From Carpediemonas membranifera (lineage: Eukaryota > Fornicata), in assembly GCA_019828565.1 (NCBI GenBank), contig JAHDYR010000016.1, positions 186,001 through 250,000 of the forward strand: a DNA stretch of 64,000 bases, in the 5' to 3' direction. Position 1 is the stretch's first letter. Every line of letters starts with the position of its first letter. Below the pieces are notes generated by a model that worked only from the letters and a program-made list of their open reading frames with translations, ran no database searches and was not told the origin of the DNA. Shown one piece after another: positions 9,846 through 19,572 of the stretch. A program made the position numbers and the translations under genes.

Positions 9846-10009
9846 AAAAAATGTTACCCGTCGTATGATACAGGCTTGGTTGGGCCAAAGGCTACCCTGC
9901 CTGGCGTGTACGCCCTCTGGGCTGAGTGCCCCCGCATGCATGTCCCTTGAATGAATCATTTACCAGAAAACCCAGTAGAAACGATGCGCATTGTTGTACA
10001 ACGAGACCC

Positions 10010-11539
10010 TCACTTGACCAGGGCTGCGCAGGCTGCGGCCACAACCTCTTCCAGCACGGCGGCAACCTCCACCGCCCGCTGTGACGACGACTCGCGGTCC
10101 TGCCGGGACTCCACGCGCTTGGTAGCCTTGGCTGCCTTCGCCTCTTCGGCGGCAAGCTCCTTCTTGAGGGCAGCAATCTCTGCCGCCGCCGCCCGCTTCA
10201 ACTCCCGCAGCTCCGTGTCCAGGCGGGCGCGGGCCTCCTTGAGCTCCGCCTCGCTCGCTTCCCGTCCCTGCGTGAGCTTGGCCTCGAGTGCTCGTCCGTC
10301 CTTCAGGGCCTTGGCGTTGTCTGCCCGACGCTGCGCGAGCTCGGCCTGTGTCGCGGCGTTCTCCTCCTCCAGGGCGCGCTGCTTCTCCGCCTGCGTACTC
10401 GCTTCGGCTTGCAGGATCTCGAGGTGGGTGTTGAGCTCCTTCGTCATACCCCGCTGGCCCTCGAGGTCGTCCCGTACCTGCTTGAGCTCCGCCTCCAGCT
10501 CCTCTTCGATGAGCCCGTGCTCGTGCACCTCGTTTTCGAGCCGCGTCTTCTCGGCAACAAGCAAGTTCCAGTCCCGCCGGTCAACTGGCCCGCTGTCCTC
10601 GTCGTCGGACTCCTCGTCGTACGTCAGGTTGGCCAGCATGGTCTCCGGCAGCTTCACGGTGTAGTCAAACGTCGCCTTGGCGATAGGCTTGCGGGCAACA
10701 GGGGCTGTGAATGCCTGGGGCTGCAGCATCGCTAGTGACTCTAGTATGCGGCCCTCCATGCCCGCCTCCACACGCCGCTCCTCCTTCGTGTGCTCTGTCT
10801 CCTCCATCGCCACTCTACTACGTTCCTGGGCCTCACGCTGGGCCTCGCGTCGCATGCGGCGGACAGCATCGTCCTTTTGCTGGGCCAAGAGGGCCTGCTT
10901 CTCCTCGAGCTGACGCTGGGCCTCAAGCTGCAATGCGAGCAGCTCCTCTGTCCGTCTGGCAGACCTTGCCGCGGCGGCCTCCTCGATTTGGCGGGAGCGG
11001 GCGGCCAGCTTCCTCGCAGACTCGGCCCGGATGGCCTCAACCTGAGCATGATACCGCTCATGGGCTATCCTGCGCTGCTCCTCGATCCTCTGCTCGACCA
11101 AGGACTTGACCTTCAGACGGGCATCCGACATTCTCGACGCAATGACGGGACTGGATTCGAGATGGACCGGCTCGACGGTGCGGAGAGGGGGGTGCTCGAT
11201 ACGACGGACGGCGTTGCTCTCCAGCTGGCTCAGCCGGTTGAGAATGTAGTGGCGTTTGAGCGATTGCTCCTCGATTTCGCGCTCTTTCGCCGCAAGTTCG
11301 TTGTTGAAACGGCGCTGTTCTGCTTCAAGCGCCTTGGCATGCTCCGAAATACGCGATTCTGCCTTATACTTGTAGCTTAGTGCAAATTCGGTTGCCATCT
11401 TCTTGTTTTGGTCGTGCTCGCGGCGTTCTCGCTTCAACGTGCGCAGCCGCTCACGAACTTTGGAGTCCTCAAGTGCACGCTGAGCTTCTTCAACCTCACG
11501 AGTTGTTAAAGAGCCTAGCGAGCGTACAGAAGAGTACAT
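10010..11539 (-). CDS. Coiled-coil protein of unknown function
   Basis: 509 residues, almost wholly charged helix. There are three heptad-rich blocks (about 15-110, 130-260, 320-490) rich in Glu, Arg, Ala and Lys, broken near residue 265-320 by a Pro-containing and acidic segment (YDEESDDEDSG). No catalytic motif is visible. The start at 11537-11539 is supported by a TGCAGTTTA element 20 bp upstream. It may be a cytoskeletal or basal-body linker, but composition alone cannot show this. Confidence 0.65.
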   Translation of the reverse strand: MYSSVRSLGSLTTREVEEAQRALEDSKVRERLRTLKRERREHDQNKKMATEFALSYKYKAESRISEHAKALEAEQRRFNNELAAKEREIEEQSLKRHYILNRLSQLESNAVRRIEHPPLRTVEPVHLESSPVIASRMSDARLKVKSLVEQRIEEQRRIAHERYHAQVEAIRAESARKLAARSRQIEEAAAARSARRTEELLALQLEAQRQLEEKQALLAQQKDDAVRRMRREAQREAQERSRVAMEETEHTKEERRVEAGMEGRILESLAMLQPQAFTAPVARKPIAKATFDYTVKLPETMLANLTYDEESDDEDSGPVDRRDWNLLVAEKTRLENEVHEHGLIEEELEAELKQVRDDLEGQRGMTKELNTHLEILQAEASTQAEKQRALEEENAATQAELAQRRADNAKALKDGRALEAKLTQGREASEAELKEARARLDTELRELKRAAAAEIAALKKELAAEEAKAAKATKRVESRQDRESSSQRAVEVAAVLEEVVAAACAALVK

Positions 11540-11558
11540 GTGCTCGGAAGTTGTTCAA

Positions 11559-11567
11559 TAAACTGCA
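11559..11567 (-). promoter_or_regulatory. TGCAGTTTA promoter-like element
   Basis: Exact match on the minus strand, 20 bp before the ATG of the coiled-coil gene, in the extended form GGTGCAGTTTA shared with several other genes. Confidence 0.6.
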
Positions 11568-11688
11568 CCTGGCTTTGCGAAATCCGTCTAGCGAAAATTG
11601 AAAATGTCCAAACGTCCCAAGAATACTTTAACACTGCTAGCAATAAGAGCTCCACGCCCTCACCCTTCGCCATTCTCACCCAACTCCC

Positions 11689-12939
11689 TCAATAGATCAT
11701 CATCCGCCGTGCAGTCAGCCCGTGTCCGAACCCCCGATAAATGTCACACACGATCTGACTCTCGGTGTGTTCCTGGCAGCCGGCCCATGTAGCCATGCCC
11801 AGAGCACATGCATCCAGAGGTCCTGATGCCGGGAGCCGGACGACCACGGGTATGTCGCTGGGCACGAGTGCTCTCAGCTCTGCTTGGACCCTCTCCCGCA
11901 TACCGGGGATCAGGGCACACCCGCCGGTCAGCACGACTTGGCTGAGGAGAGCCGGGATGACGTCATCGGGGCAGCAAGCGAGGCTGTCCACCGTCGCCTC
12001 GGCCACGCCTTCCTGGGCAACCCCGTGGTCCTGCGGGGCAAAGAGGGCCTCGGGGATGACGAACCGCTCGTATGTGGCGTCAAAAGTCTGGCCGTTGAGT
12101 TGCAGTGGCTCACCGTCGGTGTCGACGGGGGTGTTATCACTGTTGTGGGAGTAGAAGATCGGCTCCTTCACCGTCATGTAGTTAGGGAGCTGCACAGTGA
12201 TGGCGTGGGCAGGAGAACCGGCGCGGGCGAGGTCCATGTCTTTCTGGAAGTCCTGGGAGACGAAGCAGATGTTCTCCTTGATCGCCGTGAGCAATGAGGG
12301 CTCGTCAGACATGTTGAAGTGGCGTACGGCAAGCTGGCTACCGAGTAGAGCAGTCAGCGTGCCCCCACCAATGGACACGCGTCTGATGGCATGGTTGACG
12401 ACGAGACCCTTGACCACTGGGGTGATGTGCGTAAAGGAGTCGCCCATGTCGATGACAAGACCCGTGTGCTGCTTGAACGTGGGCAGGTGGGCCACGTAGA
12501 AGGCCGGCGGGTGATAGAACAGGCCTCGGAACTTAAAAATATTAAACACAATCTCGTCGATCGCCTCGGCCAGCTTGTCTGGATAGAAGGCAGGGAGGGA
12601 GAGCACAAGCGTGTAGTGGGATGGATCGATGCGGAGGACCTGGGAGAAGACGTGGTTCCACAGCAATGCCAGGAGCTGGATGTGCACGGGGTAGCCGTCG
12701 TTGTAGGGGCTGTAGCAGCGCCCAATCTGCTTGGAACTGATGTGGATGGGGATGTCGTTGCCAAAGAGGATCTCATTGGGCTTGTTGGCGCCGATGAAGT
12801 TGGATTTGCCCGAGTAGCGCATCGCTCGCGTCGACACACGGTGGACCTTGCCGATCTCATTGCCATTCTTGATGCAAACCTTGATAGAATGCGCGCCTTG
12901 GTCTAAACATACAATCTTGTGGACTGTGCTCCTCTGCAT
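11689..12939 (-). CDS. Actin-related protein 6 (Arp6)
   Basis: 416 residues with an actin fold. Arp6-specific strings are clear: IDMGDSFTHITPVVKG, ICFVSQDFQKDMDLA, and FVIPEALFAPQDHGVAQEGVAEA, followed by QVVLTGGCALIPGMRERV. Arp6 is a subunit of SWR1/SRCAP-type remodellers that deposit histone H2A.Z. The start at 12937-12939 (MQRSTVHKIVCLDQGAHS) is preferred because it places the first actin strand at the N terminus. The upstream in-frame extension to 13008 also contains the promoter-like element at 12975. Confidence 0.88.
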   Translation of the reverse strand: MQRSTVHKIVCLDQGAHSIKVCIKNGNEIGKVHRVSTRAMRYSGKSNFIGANKPNEILFGNDIPIHISSKQIGRCYSPYNDGYPVHIQLLALLWNHVFSQVLRIDPSHYTLVLSLPAFYPDKLAEAIDEIVFNIFKFRGLFYHPPAFYVAHLPTFKQHTGLVIDMGDSFTHITPVVKGLVVNHAIRRVSIGGGTLTALLGSQLAVRHFNMSDEPSLLTAIKENICFVSQDFQKDMDLARAGSPAHAITVQLPNYMTVKEPIFYSHNSDNTPVDTDGEPLQLNGQTFDATYERFVIPEALFAPQDHGVAQEGVAEATVDSLACCPDDVIPALLSQVVLTGGCALIPGMRERVQAELRALVPSDIPVVVRLPASGPLDACALGMATWAGCQEHTESQIVCDIYRGFGHGLTARRMMIY

Positions 12940-12974
12940 CCTGTTGTTGGCGACAACGTTCGTCAGTGTTGGGC

Positions 12975-12983
12975 TAAACTGCC
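12975..12983 (-). promoter_or_regulatory. GGCAGTTTA promoter-like element (variant)
   Basis: One-base variant of TGCAGTTTA, on the minus strand 36 bp before the chosen Arp6 start. It falls inside the upstream frame extension, which argues against the earlier start. Confidence 0.5.
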
Positions 12984-13109
12984 AAGCAACGTCCCTGGGC
13001 TCACCCACCCGTTCTCACGCCCAAAGCACCTACCACACAGCCACACATCACATACTACACTGCCCTCATCGGTCGTTTAAAAACATTAACATATTGTATC
13101 AATTCGGTC

Positions 13110-14516
13110 TCACCGCAACCCATGCGTCGCCGCCTCCTGCGCTAGCCTCGCCTGGTCGATCGTCAGGTCCATCAGCCCGCGATAGTCTGTGAACGAGAAC
13201 TGGAAGTTCAGGAAGGGATCGCCGCCCATGGCTCCGAGGCTCAGGCTCTCACCGTCAACGACAAAGGACCCGTCTACGGCGCTGTTGATCGGACTCGACT
13301 GGTCTTTCAGGAACATATGCCAACCCGTCGTGTCGAACTCGTGCTGGGCCATGTCATTGGCTGTCGACTCAGGCTGCTTGGGGATCGGCAGTCTCGTGCC
13401 GCACTGCTGGGACCACAATTGACCCCAGTTGACACCGTCGAAAAAGGGGTGGGCTCTGATCTCCTGCCCGTCGCCCACAGACCCGAGCCTGTCCCCCGGA
13501 TTCTTATCCAGGAGCCTGGTCATCAGGTCCATGGCGGTGGGTGAGGCGTCGAGCTCGGCGCCGTATGGGAACTCGAGCTGGGCGGAAGTGATTAGCTCAA
13601 AGATCGTGTCGCGGTCAGGGGCTGTAAAAGGAGGCACGCCGAAGAGCATCTCGAACATGAGCACGCCCAGGGCCCACCAGTCAACGGGATAAGAATGGCC
13701 TTCGCCCAGGAGCACCTCGGGGGCCAGATACTCTGGTGTGCCCACGACCGAGAACTTGCGGGTCTCGGCGGTGAGGTCCTCCTCGTCGATCATCGTGACG
13801 TCCTGGAATAATGAGGATGCATGGCCGTCGATGGGCCCGTCGCGGTTCTTGCCAAGCGACGAGAGACCGAAGTCAATGAGGCGGAGATGGCCATCGTTGG
13901 CGATCAGGATGTTGTCGGGCTTGATGTCTCGGTGCACGATGCCCGACGAATGACAGAACTCAAGGGCAACTACGAGTTCGGCGACGTACTGCTTGACGAC
14001 GCTCTCCTCGAGCCCCCCGACCATTGTCAGCATGTGCTGCAGATCAGTGGGGAGGTACTCCATGACAATGAAGACATAGTCGTTCGTCTGGAACGTCCAA
14101 AAGAATCGGACGATGAAGTGGCCGGCAGCAGTATTGGACATACGGGGAATAACATCGCGCTCGCCCTTGACACGATCCACCTGGTTCTTGCGGATCAGCC
14201 GCGCCTTCTGCATGACCTTGAGAGCGAAATAGTCTCCTGTGTCGACCTTCCTCACCTTGAACACAGTCCCAAAAGCGCCTTTGCTGATGGTTCCAACTGG
14301 AACGAAGTCCTCGATCGTAACCTTCTTCGTTCTTGGTTTCAACGCATCATTTTCTCCGCTAACCTTGCCCTTTGTGGCCGAACCAACAGACTTTGTGTAA
14401 CATTCCTTGCTGTGCTGCTCTACATCGAATATGGGGATCTTCTTGTTGCAGATTCGGCATAGAATAGTCAGTTCTTCGCCAAGATCGGGCTCAGCGGCCG
14501 TCGTCTTGCTTCGCAT
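13110..14516 (-). CDS. AGC-family protein kinase, IRE/MAST/Rim15-like
   Basis: 468 residues. An N-terminal CRICNKKIPIFDVEQHSKEC is a small Cys/His zinc-finger-like motif, as in plant IRE-type kinases. The kinase domain runs from about 68 to 370 with GAFGTVFKV, an FALKVMQK lysine, HRDIKPDNIL, DFGLSS and APE (YLAPEVLL). Between DFG and APE lies an insert with acidic residues, typical of the MAST/Greatwall/IRE group. The tail FLNFQFSFTDYRGLMDL resembles the hydrophobic tail motif of that group. These kinases regulate phosphatases and cell-cycle or growth transitions in other eukaryotes. All catalytic residues are present, so it should be active. Confidence 0.85.
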   Translation of the reverse strand: MRSKTTAAEPDLGEELTILCRICNKKIPIFDVEQHSKECYTKSVGSATKGKVSGENDALKPRTKKVTIEDFVPVGTISKGAFGTVFKVRKVDTGDYFALKVMQKARLIRKNQVDRVKGERDVIPRMSNTAAGHFIVRFFWTFQTNDYVFIVMEYLPTDLQHMLTMVGGLEESVVKQYVAELVVALEFCHSSGIVHRDIKPDNILIANDGHLRLIDFGLSSLGKNRDGPIDGHASSLFQDVTMIDEEDLTAETRKFSVVGTPEYLAPEVLLGEGHSYPVDWWALGVLMFEMLFGVPPFTAPDRDTIFELITSAQLEFPYGAELDASPTAMDLMTRLLDKNPGDRLGSVGDGQEIRAHPFFDGVNWGQLWSQQCGTRLPIPKQPESTANDMAQHEFDTTGWHMFLKDQSSPINSAVDGSFVVDGESLSLGAMGGDPFLNFQFSFTDYRGLMDLTIDQARLAQEAATHGLR

Positions 14517-14911
14517 CGCTTGTCTTCCTCCGATACGACCTGGCGGCTTTGTCTTTCTCAGAGTTACGTGTTACATGACACACGTATCTATTAAACTGCG
14601 GGGTTCCCGACGGCCAGGGTCCAACATCCCATGATGCCATGACCGCCACTCGTTTACCCCCTTCCGATCAATCTTGTCGATCAAATCGAATCAGACGAGA
14701 TATTAATAAAAAGTTAACGACGCTTGCTATAGCACAGTGCAATGAGACTGCGCCACACCCCTAAGGCACAGCTGGTGTAGCTGAACGGTAGTAGTGCCAA
14801 TGCGCACTTCTCGGCATCCAACTGATGACGACCCGCCACAGCCTGGTTAACCCTCGCACGCTTTTTTAACATGAGTTTACAAGTCTCGTTATAACATACA
14901 TACATGTTAAT
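14517..14911. other. Intergenic stretch without a supported gene
   Basis: 395 bp separating two minus-strand genes. The right part holds the promoter-like element of the kinase (14592-14600). Near 14769-14795 the plus strand reads like a tRNA 5' half (GGTGTAGCTGAACGGTAG), but no matching acceptor or T arm follows. Short open frames show no family features. Confidence 0.4.
14592..14600 (-). promoter_or_regulatory. CGCAGTTTA promoter-like element
   Basis: Minus-strand match to GCAGTTTA, 75 bp before the ATG of the AGC kinase gene. Confidence 0.5.
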
Positions 14912-17900
14912 CTAATAAATCGCAACGTAATCAAAACTGGTGTAGCTCTCGCTGGGGAAGCTGAGGGCGTCCTCCGAGTGGGCCACAGAGCCGTAATAGT
15001 CCGCCACCACTCGGTCGCTCAGGGCGTCCAGCAGACCGGTGTCATCGCTCCTGGACCCGACCGACGACAGCCCCCGGCCGGGCGTCTTTGCCGTCGCGTC
15101 CTCGCGGGCGTGCGGTGTCCAGAGTGTCTGGTCGGGTGCTACTGCCGCATCGACCACCGCGGGGGCATGGCTAGCGGGTGTGGCAAAGAGGTCGACCTCC
15201 TCCACGGTCTGGGTGACGACCCGCCGGGGCCGGTCGACCACAGCATCGAGCCGGGGCTGGAGTAACGCGACAACGCCCTCGGCACTGGCCTCCTTCAGCG
15301 TGGTTAGGGCCTCGTCAGCGAACGTCCTGGCGCAGGCCGAGTCGTCGCACTGGACGGCGGCCTGGGCGATGAGCATGCTGATGATGGCCGCCCACAGCGG
15401 GGGTGCGTCCTCCTCCTGGGCGGCGAGCAACGCCCGCAGCGCCCTGGAGGGCCCGCTCGAGGCATGGATGTACAGCGCTGCCAACACCGCCTCGACAAAG
15501 CGGTACGCGCCGTTCGCGGTAATATTCTTGACGGTGTCCATATCGGCCAGGCACGCCGTCGCTCTGCTGGTGCTCGACCCGAACGCGGTAATGTGTCGAG
15601 AGATCGACATGATCGCGAGGTAGTGGACCGCGAGGCCGGTGCACCACGCTACCTCGAACTTGTCCGCTAGCAGGCTGATGCCCGCTGCGACGGCAGACAG
15701 GTCCCACGTCAGGATGAGGGCCAGCTGGATCGCGAGGGTGGCCGTGAAGGCATTTGGAGCGTCCTCGCTCTTCATCAGCTCCGCGTGGACGCTGATGACG
15801 TCCGCGACTCGGCCGGCCCCGACGACGCTGTCGATATCGGCGCGGGCGCTCAGCATGTTCTGGAGCAGCTGGTGGAAAACGGTCGTCGGCCTGCTGAGGG
15901 CCCTCGAACGGACCCGGGCAATGAGGGAGGAGGCCGACGAGGCGTCCGCGCAGGTTACTCCGACTGGACCGCCGAGGAAGAACATGAATTTGAGCCGCTC
16001 GAGCAAGCACTTGCCGCAGTCTGCGAGGGCCTTCTCCTCGAGCGCGAGACACTCGGCCTGCACTAGCAGAGAGATGATCTTCTCGGGTGTCCGACGATAT
16101 ATCGCGGCAAAACGTATATGATAAATGAGGGCCTGGCGGTAGTAGTTGGACGGGCACCGCTCCTCGAGGGTCTTCATCACGGCCTTTAGGAAGAGCCACG
16201 TCTGGCTGACCTCGCTGTTACGCCACAGCCTCATGCAGCCGTAAATGAGCCACGACAGCAGGACCTCAGGGGTCAGGTCCTCGCCCCGGCCCGCGATGAC
16301 GCCCTGTGGGGTGGCGAGAATGTACGAGAGACCCTGCTCCAGACGACCGCACTCGACGCACGAGTCGAAGATCTGGAGCAGCGCGGGCGACTTGGTCGTC
16401 GGCCCAGAGTCATTGACCCGGGTCAGGGTGACGGGCGTGCTCTTGATAAAGTTCAGCGTCTTGTTGTCGACGGGGACGTGGGTGTCGAGCCCCTTGTACA
16501 GCTCGTGGACCTCTGCCCGCACGGACAGCCCGACAGAGGGGGGCTTGAGCATGCCGTCCTTCATCAGCGCCTTGAATCCCTCGTCCAGCGCCGTCTTGGG
16601 GTTCCCGAGGGACGTGTGCAGCCTCATCTGCCGGATCGTGAGGTACAGCTTCTGGTGCATCGTCTTGGCGTGCTTGCGGGCCGCAGTCAGCCTCTGTGCG
16701 GTCTCACTGGCCTGCCCCAGCACGAAAGAGCACTCGACGGACTCGACAACGAGGTTCCAGGGCAGCTGCTTGAAGTCCTCGGGCAAGGCCTTCACGGTCG
16801 ACAGCAGACTCAGCCCAGCCGTGAAGTAGTGCAGCGCCGCCTCCATCGCAGCGCCCTTGAGCGCCTCCTTGCCAGCTTTGTAGTTCATGGAGGCGAGGCG
16901 GATGCGGTTGGACTCCTTGACGAGGGAGACGGCCCGGTTGTAGTGGGACAGCTGGATGAAGTTGCTCGTACTGCTGTTGACGTCCTTATTGCCCTTCTGC
17001 CGCTTGATGACGGCCGTGAAGTACCTCCCCATGTTGTACTGGATGTACTCCATCGCACCGTCGCTCACGGTCGCCAGCACGTCCTCTCGGGCACGCTGGG
17101 TGACGAACGAGAACATCTGGGACCCAGAGGCCGAGGCTTGGTCCGCCACGAGGATGCGGCGCTCGGACACCAGGTTGAGCAGTACGAACAGCACGCGGTT
17201 GTTGTCGGTGTCCAGCTCGCGGTCCTCGGCCAGCTTGCTCATCTTGAAGTACTCCACGAGCTGGTCGTTACTGAAGGTCGACCCCAGCACCGCAGCACGT
17301 GTGGCCACGATCCACGCCGTCGCCTCGGTGTCTCGGCGGGGGATCGTGTAGCGGGCAGTCAGACGGCTGCTCGTGGCCGCAGCGGCCTTGGCGATGGCGT
17401 TGGCATGGAGTACCCAGCGCCCCGACCCGCGGTGGCACCCAAAGGCGTTGTTGACGGCGAGGATCCTGAGCACCTTCTGGAGACCTGCTGGTACGCCCTT
17501 GCACGCCTCCCTCAGTTTCTCGGCGACGTCCTCGCGGCTGGTCCCGGAGTGGATCTCGAGCATCTCCACGAAGGGCATGATGTCGTGCGTCGTCAGCGCG
17601 CCCAGGGTGATCTGCATTTGCATGGACACATCAACTGATTGAGACATGCCGATGGCGGTCTGGTACGCCTCTCGGATGGCCCGGGGCAGCGCTCTCTTGT
17701 GTGTCCGGTCGTACTGGACAAGACCGACGGCCAGACTGAGCTGCAGCTCCTTCTCGGCCAGCATGGAGGAGAAGAAGAACGCGTCGTCCTTCGAGCAGCG
17801 GTGGATGTCGTCGATGGCGATGAATATGTCCTGACCGACGGCCGTGAGGGCCCTGACGATGTCCAGCATCCCCTCGTTGGGCGGGGCGACCTCTGCCTCG

Positions 17901-19438
17901 GCCACGGTCAGCAGGTCTCGGTGCATGCCGAATCTGGTGCACAGCATGGCGTGAGTCTCGGGATTGAGCATTTCCAAGACCGGCGGGCCCCAGTTGATCA
18001 GCAGCGGCACGATCTCCTCGATGGCCGCGTAAACCAGGCTCAGCGGCCGGGCGGGGGTGTTGTTCGGCGACAGCATCACCACGTGGTGCGTGCCGGCGGT
18101 CGAGACCTCCTTGGCGACGGCCCATAGGAACTTCGTCACCCCGAACCCGGGGCGGCCCGTGACGAGCAGGAACTTCGACCGGGGCGGGAGGGGCGGCGCG
18201 TCGAAGTTCAGCTCTCCAAGGCCGTGGAAGAAGCCGTGCGAGTCGACGCTGATGCCCGAGGAGCTGTCGCTGTACTCCTGGTCGTACTCTTCGCCGTCGT
18301 ACTCGTCGTAGTCCTCCGACAGGTCGTCGATCACACTGGGACTGAAGATGCCACGGGACGACCGCCGCTCGACCTCAAGCACGATGGGCTGCTCCTGCTC
18401 GGCGATGGGCACGCTCACGGAGTCCATGGAGTCGTCTGAGTCGCTCTCGAGTCCGTTGTCGGAGCGGACGAACGCCACGGCCGACCGCACGTGGGCAGCT
18501 CGACCCACGAAGAGCTCGTCGAGGAAGTCCGCCATCGGCTGTGACCTCTGCACACCAGGAGCGTCATTGGGCAGGGAGTGGAGAGTTTGGAGGTCCTTGG
18601 CGAGCTCCCCGAAGGAGACGTAAGGGGAGGCGAGGTAGAGGAGGCGGTAGACCATGTTGAAGAAGAGCTCCTTGAAGGCGTCGGACACACGGACAGCGGG
18701 CTTACCCTGCACGGGCTCCTTGTCCCTGAATGCGTGGAATATAGTCGCCCGCAGGTCTGCGTCTGACGGCATCCGCAACACCCGCATGCCCGAGCCAGAG
18801 GTGATCCGCTCGGTCAGGGTGTCGGGGAACGACCAGGGGTGGCCCACGAGCAGCGTCATCACGAACATCCCGAACTGGACGAGGTCTGTAGAGACGGTGA
18901 AGGCCCCCTCGCCGTGATCCGTCGGGAGCCGCATCTTCATGGCTGGGTCGAGTGCTAAGGCCCGAAGGTCGGGGTTGGAGACATTGGGGAACTCGTTCAT
19001 TGAACGCGGCGGCCCTATTCCGATGGGGAGGAGCTCTAGTGTGCCGTTTGTCTTGATAAAGAAGAACGCAGGGTCGAAGGAACGGTAGTATATGGGTGGG
19101 GAGTGGGAATGAAGGAGATGGATCGCGTCTACAAGGTTGATGAGGAGCGATGTCAGCCTGTGGGGCGTCGCTGTCCAGAAATCAGACGGGTAGTGAACGA
19201 GAGCGCGCGATTGCCTGTCCTTGGAGTCAAATTTCACCTTAAGCTCTAAAGGTACGTTGTATGTACCTGAATCGCGAAAGAATATGGATGAGGGCGCAAG
19301 GATGCTGCTCCGGACAGTCTTATAGGATCTAACTTCCTTCAGATCGTTGAAGAAAGACTTGAACTGAACGTTAGACCATGCAGATGTCTCCCATCGCATT
19401 TCCCAGGACGATTCTTCCTCATCTGGGCGACGGTTCAT
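14912..19438 (-). CDS. Giant pseudokinase, AAA/STAND ATPase and TPR-like protein
   Basis: 1508 residues in one frame. Residues about 20-290 look like a degenerate protein kinase: the catalytic loop reads YYRSFDPAFF and the DFG site reads PIG, so no activity is expected. An acidic linker (about 350-400) follows. Residues about 415-700 are an AAA_16/STAND-type ATPase region with IAIDDIHRC as Walker B. The Walker A reads GRPGFGVTKF, with Val where Lys is expected. The remaining about 800 residues are helical, TPR-like repeats. Kinase-ATPase-TPR order recalls bacterial PknK-like proteins and the front part of fungal group X histidine kinases; no histidine kinase module follows. A TGCAGTTTA element lies 28 bp before the ATG. 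Confidence 0.7.
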   Translation of the reverse strand: MNRRPDEEESSWEMRWETSAWSNVQFKSFFNDLKEVRSYKTVRSSILAPSSIFFRDSGTYNVPLELKVKFDSKDRQSRALVHYPSDFWTATPHRLTSLLINLVDAIHLLHSHSPPIYYRSFDPAFFFIKTNGTLELLPIGIGPPRSMNEFPNVSNPDLRALALDPAMKMRLPTDHGEGAFTVSTDLVQFGMFVMTLLVGHPWSFPDTLTERITSGSGMRVLRMPSDADLRATIFHAFRDKEPVQGKPAVRVSDAFKELFFNMVYRLLYLASPYVSFGELAKDLQTLHSLPNDAPGVQRSQPMADFLDELFVGRAAHVRSAVAFVRSDNGLESDSDDSMDSVSVPIAEQEQPIVLEVERRSSRGIFSPSVIDDLSEDYDEYDGEEYDQEYSDSSSGISVDSHGFFHGLGELNFDAPPLPPRSKFLLVTGRPGFGVTKFLWAVAKEVSTAGTHHVVMLSPNNTPARPLSLVYAAIEEIVPLLINWGPPVLEMLNPETHAMLCTRFGMHRDLLTVAEAEVAPPNEGMLDIVRALTAVGQDIFIAIDDIHRCSKDDAFFFSSMLAEKELQLSLAVGLVQYDRTHKRALPRAIREAYQTAIGMSQSVDVSMQMQITLGALTTHDIMPFVEMLEIHSGTSREDVAEKLREACKGVPAGLQKVLRILAVNNAFGCHRGSGRWVLHANAIAKAAAATSSRLTARYTIPRRDTEATAWIVATRAAVLGSTFSNDQLVEYFKMSKLAEDRELDTDNNRVLFVLLNLVSERRILVADQASASGSQMFSFVTQRAREDVLATVSDGAMEYIQYNMGRYFTAVIKRQKGNKDVNSSTSNFIQLSHYNRAVSLVKESNRIRLASMNYKAGKEALKGAAMEAALHYFTAGLSLLSTVKALPEDFKQLPWNLVVESVECSFVLGQASETAQRLTAARKHAKTMHQKLYLTIRQMRLHTSLGNPKTALDEGFKALMKDGMLKPPSVGLSVRAEVHELYKGLDTHVPVDNKTLNFIKSTPVTLTRVNDSGPTTKSPALLQIFDSCVECGRLEQGLSYILATPQGVIAGRGEDLTPEVLLSWLIYGCMRLWRNSEVSQTWLFLKAVMKTLEERCPSNYYRQALIYHIRFAAIYRRTPEKIISLLVQAECLALEEKALADCGKCLLERLKFMFFLGGPVGVTCADASSASSLIARVRSRALSRPTTVFHQLLQNMLSARADIDSVVGAGRVADVISVHAELMKSEDAPNAFTATLAIQLALILTWDLSAVAAGISLLADKFEVAWCTGLAVHYLAIMSISRHITAFGSSTSRATACLADMDTVKNITANGAYRFVEAVLAALYIHASSGPSRALRALLAAQEEDAPPLWAAIISMLIAQAAVQCDDSACARTFADEALTTLKEASAEGVVALLQPRLDAVVDRPRRVVTQTVEEVDLFATPASHAPAVVDAAVAPDQTLWTPHAREDATAKTPGRGLSSVGSRSDDTGLLDALSDRVVADYYGSVAHSEDALSFPSESYTSFDYVAIY

Positions 19439-19466
19439 CGATGGACTGCTCTTCTTCCACAGTGGC

Positions 19467-19475
19467 TAAACTGCA
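19467..19475 (-). promoter_or_regulatory. TGCAGTTTA promoter-like element
   Basis: Exact minus-strand match in the extended GGTGCAGTTTAGCC form, 28 bp before the ATG of the 1508-residue gene. Confidence 0.6.
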
Positions 19476-19572
19476 CCGACCGTTCGAAGAAAAATTTGAT
19501 ATTTGACAACCCAAGACCGTATCTATCTGTATCCAACACAGAGAACAATTATATTCGAATTTTCAACGACGT

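Noticed and set aside
14769-14850. tRNA-like start GGTGTAGCTGAACGGTAG on the plus strand
   Set aside because: The D-arm half looks plausible, but there is no matching anticodon stem, B box or acceptor partner downstream.
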